DNA of 64,000 nt, taken from contig JARGXX010000007.1 in the NCBI GenBank assembly GCA_030374765.1, positions 310,001-374,000 on the forward strand. The letters run 5' to 3'. Origin of the DNA: Agarophyton chilense (lineage: Eukaryota; Rhodophyta; Florideophyceae; Gracilariales; Gracilariaceae). How positions within the stretch are numbered: the first letter of the stretch is position 1; each line of letters opens with the position of its first letter. The translations under genes were made by a program, and so were the position numbers. The notes beneath the pieces were generated by a model. It was not told the origin of the DNA and did not search any database. It saw only the letters and a list, made by a program, of their open reading frames with translations. Positions 21,045-32,439 of the stretch are shown here, in pieces.

Positions 21045-21605
21045 TCCTGTAAATGATGCACAAGCTAAACCGGTGCATCATTGTTACTTGATCACTTGAG
21101 CTTCGCCCGAGTGCCTGAAGTGAGGTTGGGCTCAGCTCACACCTCAATTCGTGTTGCCTGCTACCGCTTTTGGGATCCGCCCAAATCCATACGTGATGCA
21201 AGGGCTTATTGCATGCATCACTGTTCTTAGAGTCGTTGGGATTTGTATGAGTGCTTGTAATGAAGTTGAGCTCAGCCCACACCTCAATTCGCGTTGCTTG
21301 CTACCTGTTTTCGGCTCCGCCCGAGACCATACGAGGTGCACGGGCTCAGCCAATGCACCACTGTTTTTTGAGCACTTGGGCTTATTTTGAGTTCTTGAAA
21401 TGAGGTTAGGCTCAGCTAACACCTCACCTCGTGTTGCCTGCTACCGGTTTGGGGCTTCGCCCGAATCCATTCTTGATGCAAGGGTTCAGTGCATTCATCG
21501 CTGTTCCTAGAGTCGTTGGGCTTCGCCCAAGTACTTGAAGTGAGGTTGGACTCAGCCCACACCTCAGTTCGTGTTGCCTGCTACCAATTTTGGGCTTTCC
21601 TTGAG
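21045..21605. repeat. 140-bp tandem repeat, about 4 units
   Basis: The marker G(T/C)GTTGC(C/T)TGCTACC recurs at 21151, 21291, 21431 and 21571, an exact 140-bp period. Units are diverged, especially in the middle. Each contains a near-perfect palindrome of about 26 bp, TGAGGTTGGGCT followed by CAGCCCACACCTCA, and many have a GGGCTTCGCCC-type dyad. Short antisense ORFs across it (minus 21037-21654) repeat the same peptide with each unit and are products of the repeat. Confidence 0.9.
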
Positions 21606-21913
21606 ACGGGTGCAGAAGAAGACATGTTAGCGGTGGCCCAAAACGAATAAACAACGTACAAGATACTTAAGTGTACAAAGAAGAACAGTTTACTAAGGTA
21701 GGATGTCTACCAAATTTTGGAGACGTGTACTTTCTCTCTAATGTTACTTGCGTTTATATTGTAAGGTAAGTGGCGCATTTTGGTGGTTTTCACGGTGGGT
21801 TCTCGGACGAACTTTCAGTCACGCCAGTAATTTTACTTTATTTTTATGGGAGTGGCAATAAAGTGCCCAAAAGCGAGGGTTCGCACGGCAGGTAATTCTA
21901 ATTGTTGGAAATT
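21606..21913. other. Spacer left of the nested stack
   Basis: No gene is visible. The last bases (GTTGGAAATTA) resemble GTTAGAAATTAG near 57430, just inside the 3' LTR of the Copia-4 element. This stretch may therefore be the end of a Copia-4 copy that the Tc1 element entered. Confidence 0.4.
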
Positions 21914-21918
21914 ACAGT

Positions 21919-22145
21919 TGTGAGTTGGGCTTCGGACATGTTTTCGAAGTATATACGTTTACAGTGGTGGGGATAATCTCAACACAAACAATCGCCTGCA
22001 CAAAGGGTCTGCCGGGAGCTTTAAAAGCTTCAAGGACATCTCGGGGGGTTTATATAAGAATACTAGGCGCCCTTTCGGACATCTAAGGTGATATAAAACT
22101 TTGTGTTACCTGTACGTCATCTTCTCATCTTGTACGTGTTTCACA
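21919..22145 (-). repeat. LTR-3, 3' LTR of Copia-1
   Basis: A 227-bp LTR, TGTGAAACACG... to ...ACTCACA, with terminal repeat TGTGA/TCACA. It contains TATATAAACCCCCCGAGATG (promoter-like TATATAAA). It is preceded on the minus strand by a purine tract GACAGGAGGG. It ends with codons for NFENMSEAQLT-like residues, as in the 5' LTR. Confidence 0.85.
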
Positions 22146-22184
22146 CACCCTCCTGTCACGTTAGAATCTTCTAATCTGAACCCC

Positions 22185-22577
22185 CTATTGCCAATTCTCG
22201 GAATCATGACTGACTCCTTTCGTCATATCTTTATCCCAAAATCCATCTCGAAACATGCGATTCGTTTTAGCGGAGTGTACAGTGCTGCGTTTCGTTAGCG
22301 AGTCAGTCATGTTGAGGTTTCCTGGTATCCAGGTAATCTCATCTCGTTCTCCAGCCTCAAAGGGGTCCTTGATAATTGTGACCGTTTTCCCGAGGCGAAA
22401 CTCGCGGCATTTGTGTAGAGTTCTGATGGTATCGAAAATTGCCTTTGAATCCACGAGGATGTAATGCGCGATCTTGATCTTTGGAAAAATGTTCGCGAAT
22501 GTCGTCTTCATGTCATATCTTCTATCTTCTGCTTCAGCACATGCAAGGATCTCGGCACCGAACGAAGAATATGTCAC
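22185..22577 (-). pseudogene. Copia-1 RNase H
   Basis: Copia RNase H C-terminal part: SSFGAEILACAEAEDRRYD, HYILVDSKAIFDTI (Asp) and IDWIPGN-like ITWIPGNLNMTDSLTKR. It ends 40 bp before the 3' LTR, as in complete Copia elements. The link to the RT frame upstream (about 22580-22695) is broken. Confidence 0.87.
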
Positions 22578-22694
22578 GCGTTTCTGTTTCGTACTCGACC
22601 AGTACAGGGGATGAAAAAAATAGGGTTATCGTCTACAACGGTGGTAAACTGAATTCCGCATATTATTCTCGATTGTCCGCACGCGAGATCTCGA

Positions 22695-23687
22695 CTACCC
22701 TGCGATGCGTCGGATAGGGTAATCAGTGTTGCCTTTTCGATCCCAACCGGTCGAATATACTTGACTATCGGCTTCAGGTTTCCTATCTCTTACAGCATTG
22801 CGTTTGCGTCCAAGAGATGTTGATGCTGATGGAAGGACTTCTGAGCCTAGAGACATGAGAGTTCCAGCTAAGGAAAGTAGTTGTCTGATCTCCTCATCGT
22901 TCGCTCTGTTGTCACGTTCCCTTCTTCTTTGTTTCGATAGCTCCATTGGTTTGAGACGTTCCATATTTTGAAGCAATGATAGGATGAGGTTTTGATCTGT
23001 ATCTTTTATAATGTCACAGCCTGCGAAGTTTAGAACTGCTTCGACTCGGACTTTTCCGACTTCGAACTCATCTTCTAGGGTGTCCGTGAAGATACAAATG
23101 TAACCTTCCCGTCCAGCAACTAAAAGATCGTCGACAATCTTGGCGATGATCAATGTGATGGAACCATCTTTGTTTTTCTTAGTGAACAGCTGGGTGACTC
23201 CGTATAATCTTTGATGTTCTGTCGTGCCAATCATCCATGACTCAACACGCTTCGCCGATTGCCTTCCGGCTTCTACAATCCTATACGGAAGTTTCATGCG
23301 TTTCCATAGGACTCCTTTCTTCTTCTAGAATTATGATGCGGGGCGGACGTAGATATCGCACTGTATCGGACAACTTTGAAGGCACGCACCTTTGATGTCT
23401 AAGACTCCAAAGACAAAACCAAGAGAGAGGGCGATGTCAATCAGGAGTCGGACGATTATCATGTCGGCATTAGAACAACCTTTCCTCATCTCTTCCTTCA
23501 CATCATCCCTGTTGCCGCGTGTTACTAGTCGCGCTTTAAATTTCCGGTTATCCTCTTCCTGTACTTTGACTTTGGAAACTGTATTCGAGGATATGAGGTT
23601 TGCCCCGCGCGGTACTTCGTTCTCCGAAACTTTCATGTAGGATTCAGAACAATTGTCGGCATGTTCCTTGTCCGCTGCCTTCTTCAA
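22695..23687 (-). pseudogene. Copia-1 reverse transcriptase (RVT_2)
   Basis: RVT_2-type polymerase: EVPRGANLISSNTVSKVK, FKARLVTRGNRD, then FGVLDIKGACLQSCPIQCD (first catalytic Asp) and IYVRP. In a second frame IIAKIVDDLLVAG is the YxDD box, with Ile for the usual Tyr. A stop near 23331 and a frameshift separate the two halves. The 5' part of the frame is joined to a variable linker upstream. Confidence 0.87.
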
Positions 23688-23951
23688 AATCCAAGCTGGG
23701 GCGAACTACTTCCCTCGCAGTCACATGTCGTGACCCGATTGCTCGCTGTATATCTTTCGAGATTTGTTGTTCTTCGGACCGTAATTTCCGTTTATTCTCA
23801 AGCTCTGGGTTTTTATTAGATTCTCAGTGTAACTACTCATGTCTTTGTATACACGGTCTCTATCCATCTTGTTGACATTTGTAAGGGAATTCATCGTCTC
23901 CACACCATCTTCTTGTGTATTGGTATTGCCGGGGCTGAAAGTAAGGTCTAT

Positions 23952-25095
23952 TTAATACTCCATGAGTCCTTCACTCAATTCTCTTTCGAGCGGAGAGTCT
24001 GGCCGGAGTCGGATATCTTCGAATGCGACTTTCGATATCGCTCCTTTCTCCTTACGTCGAACCTCTACGATGTGATCTAGAGTTTTAACAATAGTGACCG
24101 TGCGCCATTCTTTTGGTTCGTTCTGTTTAGAGCTTCTATGAAAGTAGAGCACCTCTTTGCCAGGTTTTATAGACGATTCGGGTATCGTTGAGTGGTCGTG
24201 AGCTTTCAACAGTTTCTGCATTGTGCCGGTGGCTGTCTGTTCGGTGCATGCTTTCATTAGTTTTTCGGTCACAAGCCTTCGAGGTGTCCTTAAGATCGAA
24301 GGGGCATACCATTTAGCGAGCTCAAAAGAACTCATGACCTTTGATCCCGTGAAACAGATAGACAGGAAGATTGCTCTGGACAATATTGTTTTGTCGCTTC
24401 CACGATTGTAATCCATTTGGAACTTTTCCAGTATCAGCTTCATGAAGCCGTGCTTTCTTTCTACGATCTCTGTTTTATTATGACGTCGTACGGGTCGCGC
24501 TTTGAACTCTACGTCTGTTTCAGAGAGTATCCCGTACCGGCGTGAACGATGTGCATTACGGTATATACACTATCTCGAATCGTACAGAACATGTAGTCTA
24601 TCAGTATCTCCACATTGAACGCTTGATTCAAGTGGTTAATTGATTCTTTCTTCGATGCTATAGGTAGACCAGATTTCCAGCAAATGGGACAATTAGCGCT
24701 GATCTTCCTAATCTCAAAGTACAATTCCTTGGACTTATATCCCGCACGTTCGCATAGTTTGATTATTTCGATCGGATGTCCATGTGTCAGTCGATGTAAC
24801 CTTCTGGCTAGCGTTCTCGGCCTGCTTCGCTCCATTGCTGATCTCAATAGCCCGCAGACTGTCGGGATCATTGCTTTATGAGCCCGCAAATCGTATGGCG
24901 TTGTAGACCTCATGTAGACCCTAAGTATCCTCACTTCCTTATCGGAGGGTCTTTTGATGGCTATCGTTAGTGGATCCACAAAGAAGTCCGTTGTGCTGTA
25001 TTATTTAACGTCTAGTCCAATCGTCAGGGGATGGTTGTCGTCGAATATGTCAAAAGTTAGTTCAGTCGTCTTGTTTGTGGTATGCCACTGAAGAC
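23952..25095 (-). pseudogene. Copia-1 protease end and integrase
   Basis: On the minus strand: a late-protease stretch (ELTFDIFDDNHPLTIGLDVK), an in-frame TAA at 25001-25003, then the GAG_pre-integrase zinc domain (LARRLHRLTHGHP, then CPICWKSG) and the first catalytic Asp in VEILIDYMF. The core then breaks. The C-terminal part (24443-23952) shows the Copia motif VLYFHRSSKQNEPKEWR followed by HIVEVRRKEKG. Its upstream side is cut by LTR-2 at 25096. Confidence 0.82.
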
Positions 25096-25852
25096 TGTTG
25101 AGGTCTCGGTGCAATGGGTATCCACAGAAATAACCGCGAAGAGTGGGTGTCGCCTTGCGAGCGACGGTTCTTAGATAAGAAGGGAGTGTGCGGAAAACGG
25201 CCAGGTTTGCCTGAAAAATGGGGAAAATACGTGTATTCACGAAGCGGATGTCCAGATGTTGCGGTACGTAACGCACACGCGATCGGCTCGAAAACCCTTG
25301 TGACAACACAAATAATTAGGTAACAGTAGAGAAAACAACACACACACACACATACACAGAAAGCTGTTGAAAAAGGGCGATAAACTCGCAACAGTAGAGG
25401 GTATCTTCGGAACAAGAGCTATAGCTCAGAACTGTTAAGAACTGATACTATAGGTGCCCCTTTGTGGTAAACCAATTTAGGATTTCTTGGACTCCCCAAG
25501 ATGGTGTTATGATTCGTTGGTTGTTGGTTGGCCTTCGCCGTCCCCACCTGGTCCTTGCGCCCTTTAATGTGCCAAGAGGCAAAGCAAGTACTGTACAGTA
25601 AGTCATACACGTGGCGTGACACTACCTAATTATCTAAATAATACCAAATAAAATATTTGGTGATGGCACCTTACAGTGTACACTAAATACAGTACTTCCT
25701 AATTAAATTTCTCCTGTCCCAATCTTTCTATGAAGTAATTCTTCTCATGACTTCTCGTAATCGAGTTTAGCCCAAGCAATAGCTTACGAATGCTGTATCG
25801 CGACTTCGTAGTATTTCGAACAGTCGAACTCAGGTGTATCCAGAATGCTACA
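25096..25852 (-). repeat. LTR-2 copy F (3' LTR of CV2)
   Basis: A 757-bp LTR starting TGTAGCATTCTGG on the minus strand. A strong polypurine tract (AACGGGGGGGAAA, 25853-25865) sits immediately upstream, as expected for a 3' LTR. The end, CAACA at 25096, is diverged from GCTACA in copy G. It contains an ACACACAC microsatellite at about 25336-25352. Confidence 0.85.
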
Positions 25853-26030
25853 TTTCCCCCCCGTTAAGACCGGAGCCCCGGCGACGCATTTTCTGTAAAA
25901 GCAATCGCAGCGCGCTTTTCGGAAATTCCGATTCTTCTTTTCGTCTCACAGCCTTGTGTTTTCCCACTCCACATTGCTTTCGTCTTGCTATTCCATCCTT
26001 CAAGCTGTTCTTGTATCCGACATCTCGCGA

Positions 26031-27615
26031 TGAGCAACCTTCCGCCTTACGTGGTCAGACTACCTACGTCATATGAAGATCTCGACAACCCTTCATTTCA
26101 GCAGACCTCTGCGACGCCTAGACGTTCCGCTCCACTGTCCCGAACTGTCCGTTTACCACAATCGGCTTCCATTTCTGGTCCTGCATACATTTCCTGCACA
26201 GGAGCTGTTCTGCAACCTGCGTCCTCCTCCGTGCAGAGATTCTTACATTACGCGGACTTCGTCGGCCGAGACCACCTGCAGCAGTCTGCCTTATACGCGC
26301 GAGCTCCTTGATTTTTCCCTGCGGCGGTCCGTGACGAAGCTCTGATGAATCAGTATGTGGTCGCCGGTCGCCTCCCCGATGGTATTCCATGGCATGTGTT
26401 GTTTACAACAGGTTAATTAAGCCATTGCGCCGTCCCAAACAATGCGATCAGTGGCTTCAGAAACGAGAGCTTGGTCCAGGCGCGCAAACGATTCACCCGT
26501 CTGGTGTACGAGCGACTACCCCCCATTATCGGCTCGGTGCCTCTCAATCAGGATTGACATTTCGATACCTGGTGAGCTAGGACAAATGGAGGGGCCTACT
26601 GGTATGTCGAGAACCTAGCGGCTTTGGATGTCCAAAGGTGTCGCGGTGTTCGTGGAGTATCCAACGGGGCCCTCTATTCCGACACTCTTCAATTATGCGC
26701 GGAATTCCGCTATCTCCGCAAACGGGATACTCCGTATTGGGAGTTACCCCGGTCGGAACGCCGTACCCGATCTCGACTGGGATATTTGGTTCTCTACCAG
26801 ATGCTCTAAGTGGACCGAATTCTATACCTCGCGCGTCGGAGGCTACTTCCCGATTCCTCAATACTGGCATGAGATCAAAAGTCCTCGTGGCTGTCCTCTG
26901 GAGCTTCTTCCTTCAATCACCTACGTAGGTTCCTTACTAGCAAATGATCCGTTTTCCGGTTATTGGGTAGTCGTCTACATTGAATTCATCGCAAAGATGG
27001 CCGTATCCATCTTATAGGATGTGTACGACACATATCGTTTGTGGTATATGAGCCCGATTGCTTGACAACTTGCGTGAGAACTCGATCTGGCGCTCCTCCT
27101 GGGCTCACGTGCCAATCACGAAAAATTTCTCCGCATGATGAATGTGATTGACCAGATGACTGGACCCTTTTCCTTCCGAACAGCAGGGTAGAGGACGTCC
27201 TCGTCGCGACTATTCACCTGGAAGAACCTGTCTCGGCAGTGACTTTGTCTGGTACAACCCTTGGACTAACCAGCATATCGACGGCGATCACGCCAAAGTT
27301 CTGCAAGAAACTCCGCGAGCAATGCCTCCAACCCAGCCGACTGGTTACGTACACAAGCCAACTCCTCACAATGCAGACGCACTCGTCGAGGAGATGCAAG
27401 AAATCGATTACGACGAAGAGCCAGAAGATCTCATCCTCGAGGATCCCGCTTTGGGTGAAAACAACGCCATAGAGCCAATGGTCCTTGCAGCAATGCAGAG
27501 CTCTGTACCTGAGCCTGTTCGACCAGCAGTGGCTTCCTACGATGCCGAGCTTGGCAATCTGAAGCAGGTCCCTGAAGACGCTAGGATTCCTCCCCACCCT
27601 GTTCAAGGTAATTGA
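26031..27615 (+). pseudogene. Antisense ORF of CV2 (aORF homologue), broken
   Basis: A homologue of the roughly 600-residue antisense protein at 36276-38075, here in several frames with stops. Matching blocks run in order: HYADFVGRD (YPHLADFYGRD); GRLPDGIP (GYIPDGIP); RFTRLVYERL (RFTKLIYQRL); AEFRYLRKRDTPYW (AEFRFLRKRDIPYW); SPRGCPLELLPSITYVGS (SPRGCPVELPPAISYIGS); ANDPFSGYW; LGSRANHEKFL; and MPPTQPTGYV (MPPNQLTGYV). It is antisense to the CV2 coding strand and lies between chromodomain and 3' LTR, as in CV1. The start at 26031 (MSNLPPYVV) is tentative; an acidic tail ends at 27615. Function unknown. Confidence 0.8.
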
Positions 27616-27878
27616 CCGAAGATGCTAATTCTCTTGCGCCCCTCGATGGTTATCAACTCGGACACCCCGAATACCTAACTTTCTTGCCTGAAGGCACTGT
27701 AACAAACCGACTAGCGGTAGTCTCGAGATAACCGGAATAAAACGCTTTGATCTTGTGCAACTCCTTTGATTCTTCGTCTTTCTGCGAGGCCTCTCCTCTT
27801 CTTGCTTCACTTCTCACTTCTAGTGGACCTCCACTTCATTCTTCCTCCTCCTGAAGCTACTTCATACTTCTGTAGGGG

Positions 27879-28105
27879 TCAGATCCGATCAAGCTCTCCT
27901 GATACAACTAAACCGACTAGAGCGTCATCAATAGTGTCTGGGACATCCAGTTGAGCACTTCTGCAGTACGCGAGCACGTGTGATCGTGGTAACTTGCTTA
28001 TGGGCTCCCATGTATCGTCTTCGGGTTTATACCCATACCAACGCACTTTAAACAGTAAACTGTTGTCCTTTGCATGCCATCCATGATCTAGATTGCGTTC
28101 CATGA
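27879..28105 (-). pseudogene. CV2 chromodomain
   Basis: A chromodomain on the minus strand: MERNLDHGWHAKDN, LLFKVRWYGYKPEDDTWEP and ISKLPRSHVLAYCR, then a short tail to a stop at 27879. It is about as distant from the CV1 chromodomain as families usually are. The expected first residues (EYYV) are supplied by the reverse complement of the LTR-1 terminus (GAATACTAC) that abuts at 28106. An open frame therefore runs from inside the LTR (ATG 28172) through the chromodomain. The rest of the integrase is missing. Confidence 0.85.
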
Positions 28106-28822
28106 CGTAGTATTCTACTATGCCGGGGAATCCGATAGGTTGGTTTTTCGCGAAGTCGCAGTTGGAACTCATGAGTGAGTGTTATCATCAGCATTGTGAT
28201 ATGAAGCGGCATCCCGCATAGGATGCCTAGAGGCAGAATGTCTTAGTGGAACACGTGGCGTCATGGGTCTAGTGGCTTACCACGGCGCGCGCATAGTTGC
28301 GACCCTTCCTAGGGGAATGCCATATTGGCAACAGCGCATGTAATGGCGATCCACGTAGAAGGCTTTACTACCCTTTGTAGCTAGACTTCCATTAGGGACT
28401 ATACCCATACAGTTGTTTGGCTGAGTGGCTGACCACTGGGTATTATTTATATAATTATTTGGGCACTCACCCTGGTACACAGTATATAGTGTACCAGAGA
28501 TGAGCGCCGACTCCAATTAAAGGAGACAACATGGGCATCTTGACTATTCTGTTCCTCGCTTAGGATTCCTTAACAGGAGATCCGGACGAGCTATAATAGA
28601 TAGTCAGCCCCAAACCACTTCACGAGCCGTCTCGTACCTACGTCCCATCAACGTTTTACAGTTGAACTGTTCACCCTCGCTGGAGAGTAGTGGCCTTACA
28701 CCCCACTTCCAGCTCGCTGGTGTTGTAGCTTTACCACCCCTTTTCCTTTTGCCGCAAGCGACCCATCGGCAGTCCGAACGCTGTCGCAGGTGTCTGCTCT
28801 CTCCGTTAGAGCGGATACTACA
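28106..28822 (+). repeat. LTR-1 copy C (5' LTR of CV1-c)
   Basis: A 717-bp LTR ending GGATACTACA at 28822. Its first base is C instead of the canonical T (CGTAGTATTC). It carries an insertion of about 50 bp (around 28265-28325) relative to copy D. The central palindrome is best preserved here: CTGGTACAC, AGTATATA, GTGTACCAG at 28472-28497. The PBS TGGTCTCCCGAGTTAAAA starts at 28825, two bases after the LTR. Confidence 0.88.
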
Positions 28823-29037
28823 AGTGGTCTCCCGAGTTAAAACCACTGTGGTCAGCTGCACTGAACAATTCGTTCCTGGAACGTGGAATCGATATCGATA
28901 CTCGGAAGAAGTGGAATCACTACAGTTATTGATTATCGAACCACCTCAAGCAATTGCCGAAGTCATCGTGGTTGAACACGTGGTCGAGAAGTCGAAGACA
29001 CCATTTGGTTCGCACCTGGACTCAGGTTTGGTCTAGG

Positions 29038-31184
29038 ATGTCGAAGACCCGAAGCCAGTCGAGTACTGGTCGCCCCGGTCCTGCGGGACCACCCCCGAAA
29101 CCGAGGCTCGCCTCATCTGTTGAAGCCGGAGAGCGGCTTTATCGTCAAGCGATGTTGGGCTCACGCTCGGTGAATGATTAACGAGATCTTTCGGATGTAC
29201 CGGCCCTTGTGGCAGCGGCAGTCACGCCCACCACAGAAGCCGTAGTTGACCCTGAAGTCGTCGGACCTCAAGCAGAGGATGATTTGCGCAGGGAAGTGTG
29301 TCGTCTCAAGTCTGAGTCAAGCGCTTCGCGTGTGCGCATGGTTGCGTTGGAATCGCAGATCGCTGCTCTTATCGCTGATGTCGAAAAATTACGCAGTGCG
29401 CATCAATCACTCGTTCTTCAAGACGATGGGAAGCAGGTCTCTGCATCAGTGAAAACACTACGTGAGGATTTGAACCATCCACTGGAAAGGTACGGGAATA
29501 CGCCCGATGCGCTACCCGGCTTAACCGTGGATGTAGAAGAAGTCCTCACTCTAGTTAACCCTCGTTTAGAACGCCTGGAGGCGGCAGTTCTTGTGCAGAC
29601 TTCTACTAAACCATTCGTGCTGGAAGAGAAAGGAGCTCCTTTGAAGAAAGCTCGTTCGAAGAAGTTGAAGTCACGACGTAAGGAGCGAAAGTCCGCACAT
29701 GATTCGAGTAATGAATCGTCAAGTACGGAGGGTTTCAGTTCCAGTACTGATGATTCTGATGATTCAGATACGTCAGATGACGACGACAGTGATGATGGTC
29801 ATCCGAGGTCCCCATGTCGGAAGAAGAACACGTCTTCGTGGTTAATGAGGAAAAAAGGCTCACCTTACAGAGAATTGAAGGTGCTCCCGTGCAAGAATCC
29901 GCTTTATCGGAAGGTTCTGAATTACAGGTACTACCGTCTGAAGTTGAAGAGAAAGAAGCGCTCAGGACGCGAAACGGCGAAGGTGAAGGATCACATCAAA
30001 CGATTGAAGATCGGCCTTAATGATTTAACATTTGATGGGAAAACCCCCATTCTCGTTATCGAGTTTCTCACTCGATTCGTTGCCGAAGCAGACACTCTAA
30101 AGATGAGTGAACCACAGGTATTTGTGTCTTTACCACATTTCCTGAAGTGTTTTGCTTTAGAGCGATATCGTTCCGTATGCGGATCATTGACAGACGATGA
30201 AGGCGGCGTTACCTCATGGCCAGAATCGGTGCAGTATTTGGTGCGCAGTTACGCGACTTCAAACGCGATACCTCAGGCGATCATGGACCTAAGGGATGTG
30301 ACCCAAAAGCCTGAGGAGGGCGAAGCTGAGTACAGCTCAAGGCTTACCAAGGCTTCAGTCCGCTGTTGAAACGTCCACTCGACGGAGGACAGGATTACCT
30401 TGTACATCGACGGGCTGGACCCGAGCATCAAGTCGTTGGTAGCTCCATATCGAGAGAAGCATGGAAGAGTCTCCTTTTTGGAGTTAGTTCGGTTTGCGAA
30501 AGCTGAAGGAGACGTGGCCAGAGCGCGTGGTAGCCCCCGTCGTTCAGTGGCTTTTGAAACCTCAATGGGTAAGGAGAAGATCTCCGCCAGAGTTAATCAG
30601 CGCAGCAAACTGCTAAATCTGGAATCTCCAGTTGACTCGCGAGATTCGTCGTTGGCACCGAAAGGGAGTGACTCGCATGAGGAGGCGGTCCATTTAATGG
30701 AATATACGGACTCTTCTGTACCTACAGTGGATCTCCCACATTCGGAGTTGCAGGACGAGGAAGCCCTAATGGCTATGGAGGGCCGTCGCCCTATGTACCG
30801 TCCCTACACGGTGCCACGACAAGGAGGTTTTTAAAACGGGAAACACGGATTGGTGGATACTCGCACGGCATACCGTTCACAACCTATTTTGACCAACCGT
30901 CGTGACGGTTTGATATGTTATTCATGTTATGGAAAACACCATTTGAGTGGACGCTTCCTGCAAAGGATCTGAGTCGTATCATGACGAATTACGAAGCGCT
31001 CTCAGAAGAGGAAAGGAGCCGCGTACCGACGGGCATGTATTGGAAAGCCAAAAGTTGGTTTTCTCAGACACCAATGCGCCGGACGGACAAGCCGGTTGCT
31101 CAGAATGCTGAAGTGTTACAACCCGGAACCCCGGTAGGAAGAGGCGCCTTTGAGGCGAATAAGCCGGTGCAACCGGAAAACTAA
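29038..31184 (+). pseudogene. gag: CV1-c gag with in-frame stops
   Basis: Gag frame from ATG 29038 (MSKTRSQSSTGRPGPAG). In-frame stops are TAA at about 29179, TGA at 30367 and TAA at 30832. In copy a the matching codons are sense (GAA, GGA, AAA). It includes the coiled coil (residues ~85-150), a Ser/Asp-rich tract (SSNESSSTEGFSSSTDDSD), and a capsid-like part with SLPHFLKCFALERYRSVCG. At the zinc knuckle (CYSCYGKHHLS, about 30920) a deletion and frameshift destroy the last cysteine. Confidence 0.87.
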
Positions 31185-31407
31185 GTGAGGGAGCCCCTAG
31201 GGGGTCGGCACTAGTCGATCCCGTAGTGCTGATCAGGGAGAGATCGCCTCCCTGCTCCCGCGCTTGGAAGCCCAAGATTCTCTTGAGGCCTCCTAATTTC
31301 CGCCGTACGGAATCAATCAGCCGGACGGAAAGCGAGTACAGTTTGACTGTGAGTTACATGGTCCTTGGAGACGTTATACTTGCCCGTCAAAACGGGAAAG
31401 TTACCTC

Positions 31408-32178
31408 ATGATAGTGTCTAAAAGAAACTATAAGGTCTATGCCGACATCGGCTGTGACAGGGATCTGTTAACTCTTCGATTTACTATCGTGGACACAAGT
31501 GCTGGTCCGAACTTTATACGGGAATGGGAGCTCGCTCCTGCTGACTTAGAACGTATTCGATACGGTCCTTTACCGGACATCCGGGATTCCAACAAAAAGG
31601 CTGTGAAGAAACTGGGAACAGTTCGACTCGTGGTGCGTTTGGGACGCTTCGTAGTCCTAGTCGACTTCACCGTCTGTAAAAAGTTAGCTGCACCAGGGGT
31701 ACTGGGATGTGATTATTGCGACAAGTTTGTCGAAGCCATTCGCCCGCGAAGAAAACTAGTCGAACTAGATGATGGATCAATGGTACCAATTGTTCGCAAG
31801 CCAATGCGTCGTTGCTCCGAAGCACCTCCACTTCCACCATCTATGGAATACGGGAAATCTTGAGCACGTGTCTTGCCGAGGATTCGAGTAGCGAAGAGTG
31901 CCATGCTGAAGGCGCAAACCCAAACTTGGGTTCAAGTAAGAACAGAACGACACGGACTGGTGGTAATTCAACCAAATACTCGGATGCACGAATCCCGTGG
32001 ATTGCTAGTCGCTAACGGCATTGTTCAGGTTGATCCTGGTAGCCCTTTTTGGATACTAGTGAGTAACTTCACCGTTAACGATTATCAGATACCGAAGAAT
32101 CAGGTTATTGCAACAGCTTTGCCTTATCCCACAGTGGTGGTCCCTACTCATATTTCTACTGCAGAAATATTGGGATGA
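31408..32178 (+). pseudogene. CV1-c protease and linker
   Basis: Retropepsin-like frame (31408-31863) with DTSAGPNFIREW, in which the catalytic Asp-Thr-Gly has become Asp-Thr-Ser, so it is inactive as read. GCDYCDKF follows. After a TGA at 31861-31863 the protease-RT linker resumes (31873-32178; TQTWVQVRTERHG, LLVANGIVQVDPG), in the same arrangement as copy a. Confidence 0.82.
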
Positions 32179-32439
32179 ACCCATGTCGGTGACACAGACG
32201 AAGAACTGCAAACTCCGTCTAGAGATCAATTGTAAACGGCAAAGGATCCAGAGAGCCTGGTCGATGAGCTAGACTTAGCACATGTGTCGGAACACTACAG
32301 AACGAAGATCAGGTCTATGCTGAAGAAGTATACATCCATGTAGAGTGGAAAACTAGGAGAGATCCCCGCTACGGCACACCACATTGATTTGGTCCCAGGG
32401 TCACGACCCATCTCCCAACCACCCTACAGAGCGGGACCG

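Larger units (their letters stand above)
25096..28105 (-). mobile_element. CV2 chromovirus remnant, 3' part
   Basis: The minus-strand 3' end of a second chromovirus family: chromodomain (28105-27879), the antisense ORF on the plus strand (26031-27615), a polypurine tract and the 3' LTR (25852-25096). The 5' side is cut at 28105/28106 by LTR-1 copy C of the CV1 element. It lies inside Copia-1: the left flank is Copia-1 protease, while the right boundary is chimeric. Confidence 0.8.

Noticed and set aside
21950-21990. CCCCACCA near the end of LTR-3 as a primer-binding site
   Set aside because: It reads as a tRNA 3' end in sense, not its complement, and lies inside the LTR. No PBS was assigned to Copia-1.
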